Assembly: GCA_016712635.1 (NCBI GenBank)
Contig: JADJQS010000009.1
Coordinates: 1 to 25,505 of the forward strand
Direction: 5' to 3'
DNA from: Gammaproteobacteria bacterium
GTDB lineage: Bacteria; Pseudomonadota; Gammaproteobacteria; SZUA-140
DNA length: 25,505 nucleotides
The position numbers were made by a program, and so were the translations under genes. Below, piece after piece: positions 9,471-17,863 of this stretch (the stretch's first letter is position 1; every line of letters begins with the position of its first letter). The notes beneath the pieces are model-generated. The model did no database searches, was not told where the DNA came from, and saw nothing but the letters and a program-made list of their open reading frames with translations.

Positions 9471-11253
9471 TCAATACACCCTCGGCTTGGGGGGGAACGG
9501 CTCCACGGTGCGCGGCTTCATGCGCACCGGCTTGTAATCGAGCGTGCCGCCGTCCCTGAAATACAGCGAATGCTTGAGCCAGTGCTCGTCGTCGCGCTGC
9601 GGATAGTCGATGCGCGAATGCGCGCCGCGGCTTTCCCGGCGCGCCAGCGCCGAAGTCACCGCGGCCAGCGCCACGTCCATCAGGTTCTCCAGCTCCAGCG
9701 CCTCGATGCGCGCGGTATTGAACACCCGGCTGTGGTCGCCCAGCCCGACATGCTGCAATCTCTGTTCCAGTTCGCGCACCTTCGCGACGCCCTGTTGCAG
9801 CACATCCTCGGTACGGAACACCCCGCAGTAATGCTCCATCGCGCGCTGCAGCTCCGCGCGCAGGCCGCTCACCGTCTCGCCGTCGCGCTGCTCGTCCCAG
9901 CGCGCCAGCCGGCCGAGCGGACGCTCGATGGCCTCCGCGTCGAGCACGCGGTGATAGCGCGCCTCCTTCAGGTACTCGATGATGTGGTTGCCCGCCGCGC
10001 GCCCGGAATACCACGATATCGAGCAGCGAGTTGCCGCCCAGGCGGTTGGCGCCGTGCACCGAGACGCAGGCGCACTCGCCGACCGCGTACAGACCGGGCA
10101 GCGGTTCCTCCGGTCCCTGGCGCTCCGGCGCCACGACCTGTCCGAAGCGATTGGTCGGGATCCCGCCCATGGTGTAGTGACAGGTCGGGAAGACCGGCAC
10201 GGGATCGGTCACCGGGTCGATGCGCAGGAACGTGCTGACCATCGCATGGATGCCGGGCAGACGCTTGCGGATCACGTCGGCACCGAGGTGATCGAGCTTC
10301 AGCAGGACATGGTCGCCGCCGGGCCCGCAGCCGCGTCCCTCGCGCACCTCGGTCGCGATCGCGCGGCTCACCACGTCGCGGCTGGCGAGGTCCTTCACGT
10401 GCGGCGCGTAACGCTCCATGAAGCGCTCGCCTGTGCTGTTGACGAGGTAGCCGCCCTCGCCGCGCGCGGCCTCGGAGATCAGCATGCCCTTGCCGGCGAT
10501 GCCGGTCGGGTGGAACTGGATGAACTCCATGTCCTGCAGCGGGATGCCGGCGCGCAGCGCCATCGCCATGCCGTCGCCGGTATTGATGCGGGCATTGGTA
10601 TTGGTGCGGTAGAGCTGGCCGGCGCCGCCGGTCGCGAGCAGCGTCGTCTTCGCCTCGATCACCAGCGGCTCGCCGGTCTCGATGCACAGCACGAGGGCGC
10701 CGAGGATGTAGCCGTCATGGTCGCCGAGCAGGTCGATGGCGAAGTATTCGTCGAAGAAGTGGGTCTTCGCGCGGATGTTCTGCTGGTACAGGGCGTGCAG
10801 GATGGCGTGGCCGGTGCGGTCCGCCGCGGCGCAGGTGCGCGCCGCCTGCTCGCCGCCGAAATTCTGGCTCTGGCCGCCGAAGGGGCGCTGATAGATCTTG
10901 CCGTTGTCGAGGCGCGAGAACGGCACGCCGAAGTGCTCGAGCTCGATCACCAGGCGCGACGCCGCCCGGCACATGTACTCGATCGCGTCCTGGTCGCCCA
11001 GCCAGTCGCTGCCCTTGACGGTGTCGTACATATGCCAGTGCCAGTTGTCGGGCAGCACGTTCGCGAGCGCCGCGTTCATGCCGCCCTGCGCGGCGACAGT
11101 GTGCGAGCGCGTCGGAAATACCTTGGACACCACCGCCACCGAGGCCTCCGCCTGCGCGAGCTGCAGCGCCGCGCGCAGCCCGCCGCCGCCTGCGCCGATG
11201 ACAAGGGTGTCGAAGCGGCGGCGTTCCACCTGATTGCCGGCGTAAGCGCTCAT
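9471..11253 (-). CDS. sdhA: Succinate dehydrogenase flavoprotein subunit (one frameshift)
   Basis: Catalytic subunit of complex II, oxidising succinate to fumarate. The FAD fold GAGGGG is at residues 20-25, and the covalent-FAD histidine is H51 in RSHTVAAQGGMNAALAN. FIQFHPTGIAGKG, the arginine-containing SEAARGEGG, and HYTMGGIPTN follow. Near 10005 one extra base turns the expected VVFGRAAGNHII into VVFRARGG. The correct frame resumes with VLDAEAIERPLG and ends in KPRTVEPFPPKPRVY at 9471. The gene length is 594 codons plus one base, consistent with a single insertion. The ATG overlaps the sdhD stop as ATGA. Without the extra base this is an ordinary full-length SdhA. Confidence 0.96.
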
Positions 11254-11591
11254 CCGCTATGGAGGGAATACAGGGTCTGCAGCACCCACAGGCCGGTGCC
11301 GGTGAGGCCGAGCCCCGTCAGTGCGAGCAAGGCCAGACGCACGGACAGCGCGCCCGCGTAATCGATGATCACGTCGCGCATGCCGACCCAGGCGTGCAGC
11401 AGCAGGGCGCCGAAGAACAAGGCGGTGGCCAGGCCGACCAGCGGATCGGACATCCAGGCGCGCCACACGGCATAGGAGTCGGGCCGGAGCGCCGCCAGGC
11501 TCACGGCGGCAAACACCAGGTAGGCCAGCAGGTAGACCGCGCTCAGCCGCTGCCAGAGCCAGGCGCGCAATCCCTGGGCGCGACGGTTCAT
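11250..11591 (-). CDS. sdhD: Succinate dehydrogenase membrane anchor subunit SdhD
   Basis: Small cytochrome b anchor. From the internal ATG at 11591 it reads NRRAQGLRAWLWQRLSAVYL, a typical SdhD N-terminus, followed by three hydrophobic helices and HAWVGMRDVIIDYAG, which holds the haem-ligand histidine position. It ends at 11250, overlapping the sdhA start. In the sequence as given it is in frame with sdhC and has no stop between them, so it reads as the C-terminal half of a 240-residue fusion. In the alternative frame a TGA overlaps this ATG (ATGA), which suggests that the normal arrangement is two genes and that one base is lost or gained upstream. Confidence 0.88.
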   Translation of the reverse strand: MNRRAQGLRAWLWQRLSAVYLLAYLVFAAVSLAALRPDSYAVWRAWMSDPLVGLATALFFGALLLHAWVGMRDVIIDYAGALSVRLALLALTGLGLTGTGLWVLQTLYSLHSG

Positions 11592-11972
11592 AGCAGATAC
11601 AGGGGCCGCGCAGAACATGGCCAGCACGCCGCCGGCGAGCACGGCCCACGCGCTCGCACGGGCGCTGCGCAGCCCGACGCCGGCGTCGATGTCGATGAGC
11701 AGGAAGCGGATCCCGGCCAGCAGATGATGCGCGAACACCCACACCAGCAGGATCAGGACGACGCGCGCGCCGCCGCCCTGCAGCAGCGCGAGCACCCCGG
11801 CATAGCCCTCCGCGTCCGCCAGCGAGCGGTCGAAAAGATAGGCCAGCAACGGCATCGACAGCACCAGCAGCACGCCGCTGATGCGGTGACCGAGGGACAA
11901 TACGGCCATCACCGGTAGATGGATGCGCGTCAGTGAAAGGAACACCGGCCGTTTCGTATTGGGGGCTGTCAC
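11592..11972 (-). CDS. sdhC: Succinate dehydrogenase cytochrome b556 subunit SdhC
   Basis: Membrane anchor that binds haem b and quinone together with SdhD. KRPVFLSLTRIHLPV and SLGHRISG give the SdhC signature (the Ser/Arg quinone-site motif S..HR.SG). Three membrane helices follow, including VLILLVWVFAHHLLAGIRF with the haem-ligand histidine region. The start is the GTG at 11972; no in-frame ATG precedes the conserved region. No stop separates it from sdhD (see that entry and the finding). It is first in the sdh operon, divergent from ygfZ across about 100 bases. Confidence 0.9.
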
Positions 11973-12010
11973 GCCGCCTAGTGTAGCTCAGCCGGACGTT
12001 TCGTCCAGCC

Positions 12011-12039
12011 TTACACCCGCACATGAATTCCGCTATGAT
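12011..12039 (+). promoter_or_regulatory. Weak candidate promoter for ygfZ
   Basis: TATGAT (12034-12039) is five of six bases to the -10 consensus, and TTACAC lies 17 bases upstream but matches the -35 box poorly. It is in the short divergent space between sdhC and ygfZ, 31 bases before the ygfZ ATG. No clear counterpart was found for sdhC. Confidence 0.22.
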
Positions 12040-12070
12040 CCCTGTTCCGATCCAAACGCCTTAGATCAGC

Positions 12071-13114
12071 ATGATTCCGCGCTGGAAGAACTTCCTGCTC
12101 GAGGCGGGCGCCGCGCTCGCCGATGACCGCGTCGAGCACTTCGGCAATCCGCTGCGCGAGGTGCAGGTCTCGGGCAGCGGGGACATCATCGCGGACCTGT
12201 CCCAGCGCGGCCTGATCGGCGTCCACGGCCCGGACGCCTGCAAATTCCTCCAGGGACAGTTCACCAACGACATCAGTCTCGTCGATGCCGGCGTCAGCCA
12301 GCTCAACGGCTATTGCAGCCCGAAGGGCCGCCTGCTCGCCCTGCTGCGGGTGTTCCGCCGCGACGACTCCTATTACCTGCTGCTGCCGCGCGTCCTGCTC
12401 GGCGACACGCTGGCGCGCCTGAAGAAATACGTGATGATATCCAAGGTGACACTGGAAGACGCCGGGGACGCCCTCGTCGGCGTCGGACTTGCCGGTCCCA
12501 GCGGCGAGGAGATCCTGGGCGCGCTCGTGCCGGAAATACCCGGCTCAGCCGATGCGGCGCGCCGGGCCGGCGCGCTGACCGTGCTGCGCCTCCCGGGCAC
12601 CCGGCCGCGCTTCGCCCTGTACGGCCCGGTTGCGGACATGGAACATGCCTGGACGGTGCTGGCCGCCCACGCCGCGCCGGTCGGCGCCGGCGCCTGGGAC
12701 CGGCTCGATATCCTCGCCGGGATCCCCGACATCCACCCCGCCACGGTCGACGAGTTCATCCCGCAGACCGTCAACCTGGAACTGCTCGGCGGCATCAATT
12801 TCAAGAAAGGCTGCTACACCGGCCAGGAGATCATCGCGCGCCTGCATTACCGCGGCAGCGTGAAGCGCCGGATGTACCTCGGTCACGCGGGCGCGGAACC
12901 TCCGCCTGCGCCGGGGACCCCGCTCCATGCCGCCGGCGGCGACGGGCAGGCGGTGGGACACGTCGTCACGTCCGCCTCCGACCCGGCCGGAGGCTGCGAC
13001 CTGCTGGCCGTGGTCGCTATCGAGCATGCTTCGGATAATACATTGTATCTTAATGATAATTCTGACATGAAAGTCACCCTGCGGGCGCCCGACGGCCTGG
13101 CCGGCTTCCCCTGA
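12071..13114 (+). CDS. ygfZ: Folate-binding protein YgfZ
   Basis: 347-residue member of the YgfZ/GcvT-like family, which helps assemble or repair certain Fe-S enzymes in a tetrahydrofolate-dependent way. The frame is unbroken. GLIGVHGPDACKFLQGQFTN and YCSPKGRLLA are in the N-terminal domain. The family hallmark KGCYTGQEIIARLHYRG carries the invariant cysteine at residue 248. The C-terminal barrel is shorter and less conserved, ending in a run of lower GC content. It is divergent from the sdh operon, whose SdhB is itself an Fe-S protein; a functional link is only inference. The start ATG at 12071 is the first in frame. Confidence 0.95.
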   Translation: MIPRWKNFLLEAGAALADDRVEHFGNPLREVQVSGSGDIIADLSQRGLIGVHGPDACKFLQGQFTNDISLVDAGVSQLNGYCSPKGRLLALLRVFRRDDSYYLLLPRVLLGDTLARLKKYVMISKVTLEDAGDALVGVGLAGPSGEEILGALVPEIPGSADAARRAGALTVLRLPGTRPRFALYGPVADMEHAWTVLAAHAAPVGAGAWDRLDILAGIPDIHPATVDEFIPQTVNLELLGGINFKKGCYTGQEIIARLHYRGSVKRRMYLGHAGAEPPPAPGTPLHAAGGDGQAVGHVVTSASDPAGGCDLLAVVAIEHASDNTLYLNDNSDMKVTLRAPDGLAGFP

Positions 13115-13122
13115 AGGCGCGC

Positions 13123-13137
13123 CCCGGCGGAGCCGGG
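13123..13137. terminator. GC hairpin after ygfZ
   Basis: CCCGGC-GGA-GCCGGG starts nine bases after the ygfZ stop. It has no following T-run, so it may be a weak or factor-assisted terminator, or only a local hairpin. Confidence 0.35.
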
Positions 13138-13214
13138 TGCGCGACGCGCTATCATATTGGCCGCGACTCGCCGATATCCTGTTCACGCACCCCCTCGACG
13201 GATCGACACACGCA

Positions 13215-14066
13215 ATGGCATCGCACCAAATCGAAATCTTCTGGCACGACCTGGTCGCGGACATCCGCGCCAACCGCGTGGTCCTGCCGGCCCTGCCGGA
13301 CATCGCGCTCCGGACGCGCAAGCTGCTGGAGGACCGCAACGTCACCACCGGCCAGATCGCGCGCGTCATCAGCGCCGATGCCGTGCTGACCACGCGCCTG
13401 CTGCGTGTCGTGAACAGTCCGCTCTACCGCACCCACGCCCAGATCGAGGATGTCCGCAGCGCGATCACCCGCCTCGGCAACGCCAACGTGCGCAGCGTGG
13501 TGACCAGCCTCGCCATGGAGCAGCTCTACCAGAACAAGCTCGCCTCGCCGCTCAAGCGGAAGCTGCTCGCGCGCAACTGGGAACACGGCGTCCACGTGGC
13601 GGCGCTCAGTTACATCCTGGCCGACAACTACACGATGCTGAACGCCGACGAGGCGATGCTGGCCGGACTGGTGCATGACATTGGCAAGCTGCCGATCCTG
13701 GAATACGCCGAGATGCTGCCGGACATCGCGGCCGACGAGCACGCGCTGAACCGCCTGCTCGAGGTGCTGCATGCGCGGGTCGGCGCGCTGGTGCTGGGGA
13801 GCTGGAAATTCCCGCCGGAGCTGATCACGGTGGCGGCGGAGCACGAAAACTTCACCCGCGAACCGGGCACCGCCGCCGATTACACCGACGTGGTGACCGT
13901 GGCCAATCTGCTCAGCTACATCGGCAGCGACCACCCCTACACCCGGCTCGACTGGTCAGCGATTCCCGCCTTCGAACGCCTCGCCCTGACGCCCGAGGAG
14001 AGCATTGCGGTGATGAAGGACGCGCGCGAACAGATCCACGAGATCAAGCATCTACTGGCAGGATAG
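13215..14066 (+). CDS. HDOD-domain signalling protein
   Basis: 283-residue protein made almost wholly of an HDOD domain, a non-catalytic relative of HD phosphohydrolases used in bacterial signalling. Recognisable parts are LPALPDIALRTRKLLED, ARVISADAVLTTRLLRVVNS (helical core), DVRSAITRLGNANVRSVV, and the partial HD motif VHDIGKLPI with His at residue 154. RVGALVLGSWKFPPELI and HENF follow. No kinase, EAL or receiver domain is attached. I chose the ATG at 13215 because the domain begins soon after; a GTG at 13137 in the same frame would add 26 residues of low similarity. The target is unknown. It is convergent with the dioxygenase gene across a strong palindrome. Confidence 0.88.
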   Translation: MASHQIEIFWHDLVADIRANRVVLPALPDIALRTRKLLEDRNVTTGQIARVISADAVLTTRLLRVVNSPLYRTHAQIEDVRSAITRLGNANVRSVVTSLAMEQLYQNKLASPLKRKLLARNWEHGVHVAALSYILADNYTMLNADEAMLAGLVHDIGKLPILEYAEMLPDIAADEHALNRLLEVLHARVGALVLGSWKFPPELITVAAEHENFTREPGTAADYTDVVTVANLLSYIGSDHPYTRLDWSAIPAFERLALTPEESIAVMKDAREQIHEIKHLLAG

Positions 14067-14072
14067 GTTAAA

Positions 14073-14159
14073 GGTAAAAAGGGGTCAGTGCCCTTTTTGC
14101 TGGATTCGCGAGTTAGCTGCATCACGCCACTCAAAAAAGGGCACTGACCCCGTTTTACC
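14073..14159. repeat. Long near-perfect palindrome between convergent genes
   Basis: Arms at 14073-14099 and 14132-14159 differ by one substitution and one extra T, around a loop of 32 bases. Each arm carries the core AAGGGCACTGACCCC or its complement, bordered by A- and T-runs. It starts seven bases after the HDOD stop and ends 16 bases before the dioxygenase stop, so it could act as a two-way terminator. The shape and GGGGTCAG core also fit a REP-like mobile palindrome; a related core occurs at 16757-16813. Confidence 0.8.
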
Positions 14160-14175
14160 GCAGACGACTCCTCCG

Positions 14176-14949
14176 CTAACGGAACGGCTTGCCGAGCACC
14201 CACACCACCAGGGAATAGCGGATCCCGGAGGTCACCGGCGTGACCTGGTGGTAGACGTAGGACGGGAACACGATCATCGAACCCTGCGGCCGGATCTCCT
14301 CGCACTCGTGATAGCGTTCCCGGTGGCGCACGTGCGGGCCGAAATCGAACTTGAGGTTCCCGCCCTCATAGGCACCCGGCTCGTTCAGGTTCAGCGTCAT
14401 GCTCAGCTTCCTGACCTTGCCCAGCATCTTCGGATTGTCGATGCAGTTCGGCGGCGGCTTGCCGTTCACCAGCGGGGTGACGCCGGGCTCGAACGCGCGG
14501 TACGCACCGTTATGGCAGGTGAAGCCGTCGGTGTGCCAGCCGTAGAATCCGCCCGGCCGGTAGGCCGCGAACTGCAACGGCTCGGCGAAATCGACCTCGT
14601 AAAGCCAGCCGGCGCGCTGGTTGGCCTCGGCGATCAGCGGAAACACCAGGTCGTAGATCCAGCCGTCGCTGAGGAAACAGACCTCGCTGTCCCGGATGTA
14701 TTTTCCCTTCGTGGCCTCCGGCTGTGAGGCGCCGGCCTCCTGCGCCGCATCCTCCAGCGTCCGGTCTGCCAGCGCGCTGGCGCCGGCATTTTCCGCGCCC
14801 TTGTGCGTGGAGCCCAGGGTGACGCCGGTCGTGTCGCCCCCGATTTGCTTTAACTGTTCCAGGGCCTCCTGACCGCGCGCCATGATCCTGCGGCAATCTT
14901 CCGGGGAGATCGCGCCCTTGAACCACCAATAGGGATGTACCGGGAGCAT
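14176..14949 (-). CDS. 2-oxoglutarate/Fe(II)-dependent dioxygenase family protein
   Basis: 257-residue protein of the prolyl-4-hydroxylase-like double-stranded beta-helix group. The iron-binding triad is visible as H139 and D141 (YGWHTDG) and H234 (YVYHQVTPV). The 2-oxoglutarate-binding arginine is R244 in SGIRYSLVVW. LSMTLNLNEP and YEGGNLKF are typical core strands, and RDSEVCFLSDGWIYDL precedes them. An Ala/Gly-rich stretch at about residues 45-80 is poorly conserved. It could be a free-standing hydroxylase acting on a protein or small molecule; the substrate is not evident. It appears as a single-gene unit, convergent with the HDOD gene. The start ATG at 14949 is the first in frame. Confidence 0.88.
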   Translation of the reverse strand: MLPVHPYWWFKGAISPEDCRRIMARGQEALEQLKQIGGDTTGVTLGSTHKGAENAGASALADRTLEDAAQEAGASQPEATKGKYIRDSEVCFLSDGWIYDLVFPLIAEANQRAGWLYEVDFAEPLQFAAYRPGGFYGWHTDGFTCHNGAYRAFEPGVTPLVNGKPPPNCIDNPKMLGKVRKLSMTLNLNEPGAYEGGNLKFDFGPHVRHRERYHECEEIRPQGSMIVFPSYVYHQVTPVTSGIRYSLVVWVLGKPFR

Positions 14950-15090
14950 CGGTCTACCTGCTCCGCCGGAACCGGGACGAGATGAATACGGCGTGATTCA
15001 TGTTTCGCAACCCCAGGCTGAAGGATCGAGGATGCGGATCTGGCCAGAAGAATCGAGCCGATCCGGTTGCGGTCTAATTTACCACATACC

Positions 15091-15117
15091 GGGGACAGAC
15101 TGGGCCCTGTTGTCCCC
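15091..15117. repeat. Inverted repeat upstream of the dioxygenase gene
   Basis: GGGGACA and TGTCCCC frame a 13-base loop that contains GGGCCC. It lies in the 217-base space between the YciI-like gene and the dioxygenase gene, both on the minus strand. It could terminate the upstream gene or be another short palindromic element. Nothing else is recognised in this gap. Confidence 0.4.
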
Positions 15118-15166
15118 TGGCACGGCTTGAATGTATTGTCAGGCCACACGCTCAGGCACACTCCTG

Positions 15167-15508
15167 TCAGGGCTCCGGGTCAAACATGATCTCGCGAACC
15201 TCCTGTGCGCAGCGACACCCGGCGGCGAACCTGGCGGCCCAGACCAGCGCCTCCTCACGCGAAGCAACCTCGATGATTGAAAACCCGCCTATGACCGCCT
15301 TTGTCTCCGGTACGGGTCCGGCTGTGACCGTCCCGTCTGTCGCAACGATGGTCGATTGCTGGCGCTGGACACCGCCGCCGAAGATCCAGACCCCCGCGGC
15401 CTTTGCCTCCCGAACCACCTTATGTGCTGCCTCGCCCACCGACGGCCAGTCTTCATCAGGAATATGGTCCATCGAGCCGTCATCAAACGAAATCAAGTAC
15501 CGAGTCAT
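15167..15508 (-). CDS. YciI/YCII-family protein
   Basis: 113-residue protein with a YCII-related ferredoxin-like fold. Conserved features are MTRYLISFDDGSMDHIP, VWIFGGGVQ, the GPVPETKAVIGGFSIIEV region (equivalent to the DGPF.ETKE.iGGF motif of the family) and SREEALVWAARFA. The biochemical role of this subfamily is largely unknown; some related proteins are fused to sigma factors or are suggested to be small-molecule enzymes. The ATG at 15508 has a strong AGGAAGGAG ribosome site. It sits 50 bases downstream of the rsgA-type gene, possibly in one transcript. Confidence 0.87.
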   Translation of the reverse strand: MTRYLISFDDGSMDHIPDEDWPSVGEAAHKVVREAKAAGVWIFGGGVQRQQSTIVATDGTVTAGPVPETKAVIGGFSIIEVASREEALVWAARFAAGCRCAQEVREIMFDPEP

Positions 15509-15558
15509 CGTATCGCTCCTTCCTTGCGGCCTTACGAGTGAGTACAGGCCGCGGCCCG

Positions 15559-16677
15559 TCAGCGCCGTCGCGCCTGCGGCGAGGCGTGATGCGCCGCCGC
15601 CGACAAACTAGTCATCGTCCAGGCTCCCTTCGCCGACTTGATGTACCGGCCGAAGTCACGATCCTTCTTTCTCCGTTCGGCATACGACAACTGGTGGAAC
15701 CCGGACTCTTTCCGGAGTTTCAGGTAATTCTGATAGTGCGCCCGGCTGATTTCCCCGGAATTCACCGCCGCGATCACGGCGCAGCCGGACTCGCGGGTAT
15801 GGCTGCAATTCCGATAGCGGCAGCCGGGTGCGAGGGCGGCGATATTGGAGAAACTGTCCCCCAGGCCGCCTTCCGCTTCCAGGATGCCGAACTCGCGCAT
15901 CCCCGGGTTGTCGATCACCAGCGCGCCGCCGTCGAGACGCATCAGCGCGCGACGCACGGTTGTATGCCTCCCCTCGCCGGTCCCGCTCACCGCCTGTGTT
16001 TCCAGCGCCTCATGACCGATCAGGCGATTGATCAGCGTGCTCTTGCCCACGCCCGACGAGCCGACAAAGCAATAGGTCTTGCCCGGCAGCAACAGCCGCC
16101 TGAACTCATCGACGCCTGCCTGCGTGACGTTGCTCAGGGTGAGTACCGGGGCCGCAATACCTGCGGCACGAATCTCCGCCACCTGCGCGGACACAACGGC
16201 AGGCTCCACCATGTCCGTTTTGGTGAGCAGGATGTACGGCTCCGCCCCGCCCTCCCGCGTCATGACCAGGTAACGTTCCAACCGCTTCAGATTGAAGTCA
16301 ACGTGGCAGGACTGCACGATAAGCACATAATCGATGTTCGCCGCGATCATCTGATACTCGACGGCATCCCCCGCCGACTTCCGGCGCAGCGCGGTCCTTC
16401 GCTCCAAAAGCGCGTGGATCACGCCAAAGTCGTCTCCCGGGTGTTTCTCCACGCACACCCAGTCGCCGACGCAGGGCATTTCATGGGACAGGCGATGACG
16501 ATGCAGAAAGCTGCCGGCCGGCTTCGCGCGGAAAGGGCCGGCCTGGTCCACGAGCAGCCACTGGTCGCGATCGACGGCCACAACGCGGGCGATAGTATCC
16601 GTGGGTTTGCATCCGGCCCGTTGCTCGAACCAGACGTCCCAGCCCAGGTCATTCAGTTCTGGGTGCCGACTTTCCAT
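15559..16677 (-). CDS. rsgA: Ribosome small-subunit-dependent GTPase RsgA
   Basis: 372-residue circularly permuted GTPase that helps late maturation of the 30S subunit. Motif order confirms the permutation: G4 TKTD at 152-155, then the P-loop GSSGVGKST at 206-214, the G2 TT at 239-240, and G3 DNPGM at 256-260. The C-terminal zinc knuckle is C286, C291, H293 and C299 (CRYRNCSHTRESGC). An N-terminal OB fold precedes them (VGDWVCVEK). The frame is intact. The N-terminal extension and the sequence style resemble the longer RsgA paralogue found in some bacteria, so a second, canonical copy may exist elsewhere. Start ATG at 16677. Confidence 0.93.
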   Translation of the reverse strand: MESRHPELNDLGWDVWFEQRAGCKPTDTIARVVAVDRDQWLLVDQAGPFRAKPAGSFLHRHRLSHEMPCVGDWVCVEKHPGDDFGVIHALLERRTALRRKSAGDAVEYQMIAANIDYVLIVQSCHVDFNLKRLERYLVMTREGGAEPYILLTKTDMVEPAVVSAQVAEIRAAGIAAPVLTLSNVTQAGVDEFRRLLLPGKTYCFVGSSGVGKSTLINRLIGHEALETQAVSGTGEGRHTTVRRALMRLDGGALVIDNPGMREFGILEAEGGLGDSFSNIAALAPGCRYRNCSHTRESGCAVIAAVNSGEISRAHYQNYLKLRKESGFHQLSYAERRKKDRDFGRYIKSAKGAWTMTSLSAAAHHASPQARRR

Positions 16678-16756
16678 TCATCACCGTGAAAAGTGTCGCA
16701 GCACTAGTGCGGAGCATAAAGCAAAGCTAAGGTGCGCGGCGCATTGTGATCAAGGT

Positions 16757-16813
16757 GGATCAAGGGGTAAAAGTATATGAACGGGGATTTCAAGTACTCT
16801 GACCCCTTGATCC
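16757..16813. repeat. REP-like palindrome with GGGGTCAG core
   Basis: GGATCAAGGGGT (16757-16768) pairs perfectly with ACCCCTTGATCC (16802-16813). The right arm continues inward as GAGTACTTG on the complement, giving GGGGTCAGAGTAC, similar to the core of the 14073-14159 element. It fills much of the 145-base gap between rsgA and the membrane-protein gene and could terminate the latter. Open frames reading across it are not supported. Confidence 0.65.
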
Positions 16814-16822
16814 GCGCGAGGA

Positions 16823-17741
16823 TTAACGGCGCGCAAGTGCACGTCGGATATAGCGTGCGATTAAAATTCCCACCCATCCACATGCCATCATAACCACAAG
16901 CCCTACAACACCTCCGGCAATAAACATGGGGGGACCGCCACCATACTGGTTGGCAGTGCGTATTATCTGAATCAGGATAAATGCCATGCCAAACAGAAAT
17001 TTTATAATTGAGAAATTGCCTCTTTTGTCGTGCGCATAGATAAAAATGCCGCAAGAGAGAAGCGATGAAAACAGCGTGCTCGGATACTCCATATCCAAAA
17101 AACATGCTCCATAGGATGGGCACCGCTATGAGACCCGCAAGCACCAGCACGCCCGCGACGAAGGGGACATAATCCACTTCTTCAAACATCCCGCCCGCGG
17201 GCTTGCCAGCCTGGTCTGCCGGTTGCGCCTCAGGAGTCGGCAGCAAATGTGCATCATTACGCCAACCCCAGAGCGCCCACAGCAATGCTGCACTGGCGCC
17301 TATTCTGGCAAATGATAATGCCATAGCAAGGTTGGGAGACTGACTGAGGTCAAGTGTGAGACTAAGCGCTAAGAGTGCCGCGCTGACTGCCACAATAATG
17401 GAAGGTTTCCCAAAGGATCCGCCCGTCGCTTTTCTACCAATAAATACACTGCACATAATCGCCACATAGGCAGCATATCCAGCATATCTGACTATATTTC
17501 CCAAGCGCTCGATATCTGTCATTTGCGGTAAAATCGCGACATCATGCACCTTCGCCCATTCAAGCCATATGAATATCGAGCGGTTTATCAAGAGCTGCAT
17601 AATCAATACAGCATAGGCAACCGCTGCGATCGTGGCGGCATGCTTATGGTAGGGGCGTTTCTTAAGAGAAATTACCAATCCTGCGATATTGATAATCAGG
17701 AAAGGGAGCATCATCGCGGTGCCGCCAAGTAATTGCAACAT
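16823..17741 (-). CDS. Unknown multi-pass membrane protein (one frameshift)
   Basis: I do not recognise a family. Joined across one shift it is about 305 residues with eight or nine predicted membrane helices, for example MMLPFLIINIAGLVISL, AATIAAVAYAVLIMQLLI, YAAYVAIMCSVFIG, a helix ending VLVLAGLIAVPILW, and after the shift FGMAFILIQII and FIAGGVVGLVVMMACGWVG. A soluble loop with QPADQAGKPAGG lies near the middle. The frame breaks in a run of six T at about 17092-17097; with five T the sequence continues as LDMEYPSTLFSSLLSCG in good hydrophobic register. The gene is visibly AT-richer than its neighbours, suggesting transfer. The other reading is two smaller proteins. Start ATG at 17741 behind AGTAGG. 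Confidence 0.65.
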
Positions 17742-17863
17742 GACTCAACCTACTATTCTCACTGCACAATTAAACTTTGCGTAAGGTACACAGGATAATA
17801 ATAGTTTGCACTTATTTTTTAGCGACCAGCAACGTTGTTCTGATTTGCAGCCATTTCGGATCC

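Noticed and set aside
8764..11253. A single 829-codon open frame that seems to fuse SdhA and SdhB
   Set aside because: The middle part is frame-shifted SdhA; the true SdhA C-terminus reads in another frame and sdhB has its own ATG. One extra base near 10005 explains it.
11983..12006. tRNA-like string GTAGCTCAGCCGGA
   Set aside because: It resembles a D-arm, but no acceptor stem, anticodon arm or T-arm follows; it is inside the sdhC-ygfZ spacer.
16704..16822. C-terminal extension of the membrane protein through the palindrome
   Set aside because: It appears only in the frame after the T6 break and loses hydrophobic pattern; the alternate frame ends cleanly at the TAA at 16823.
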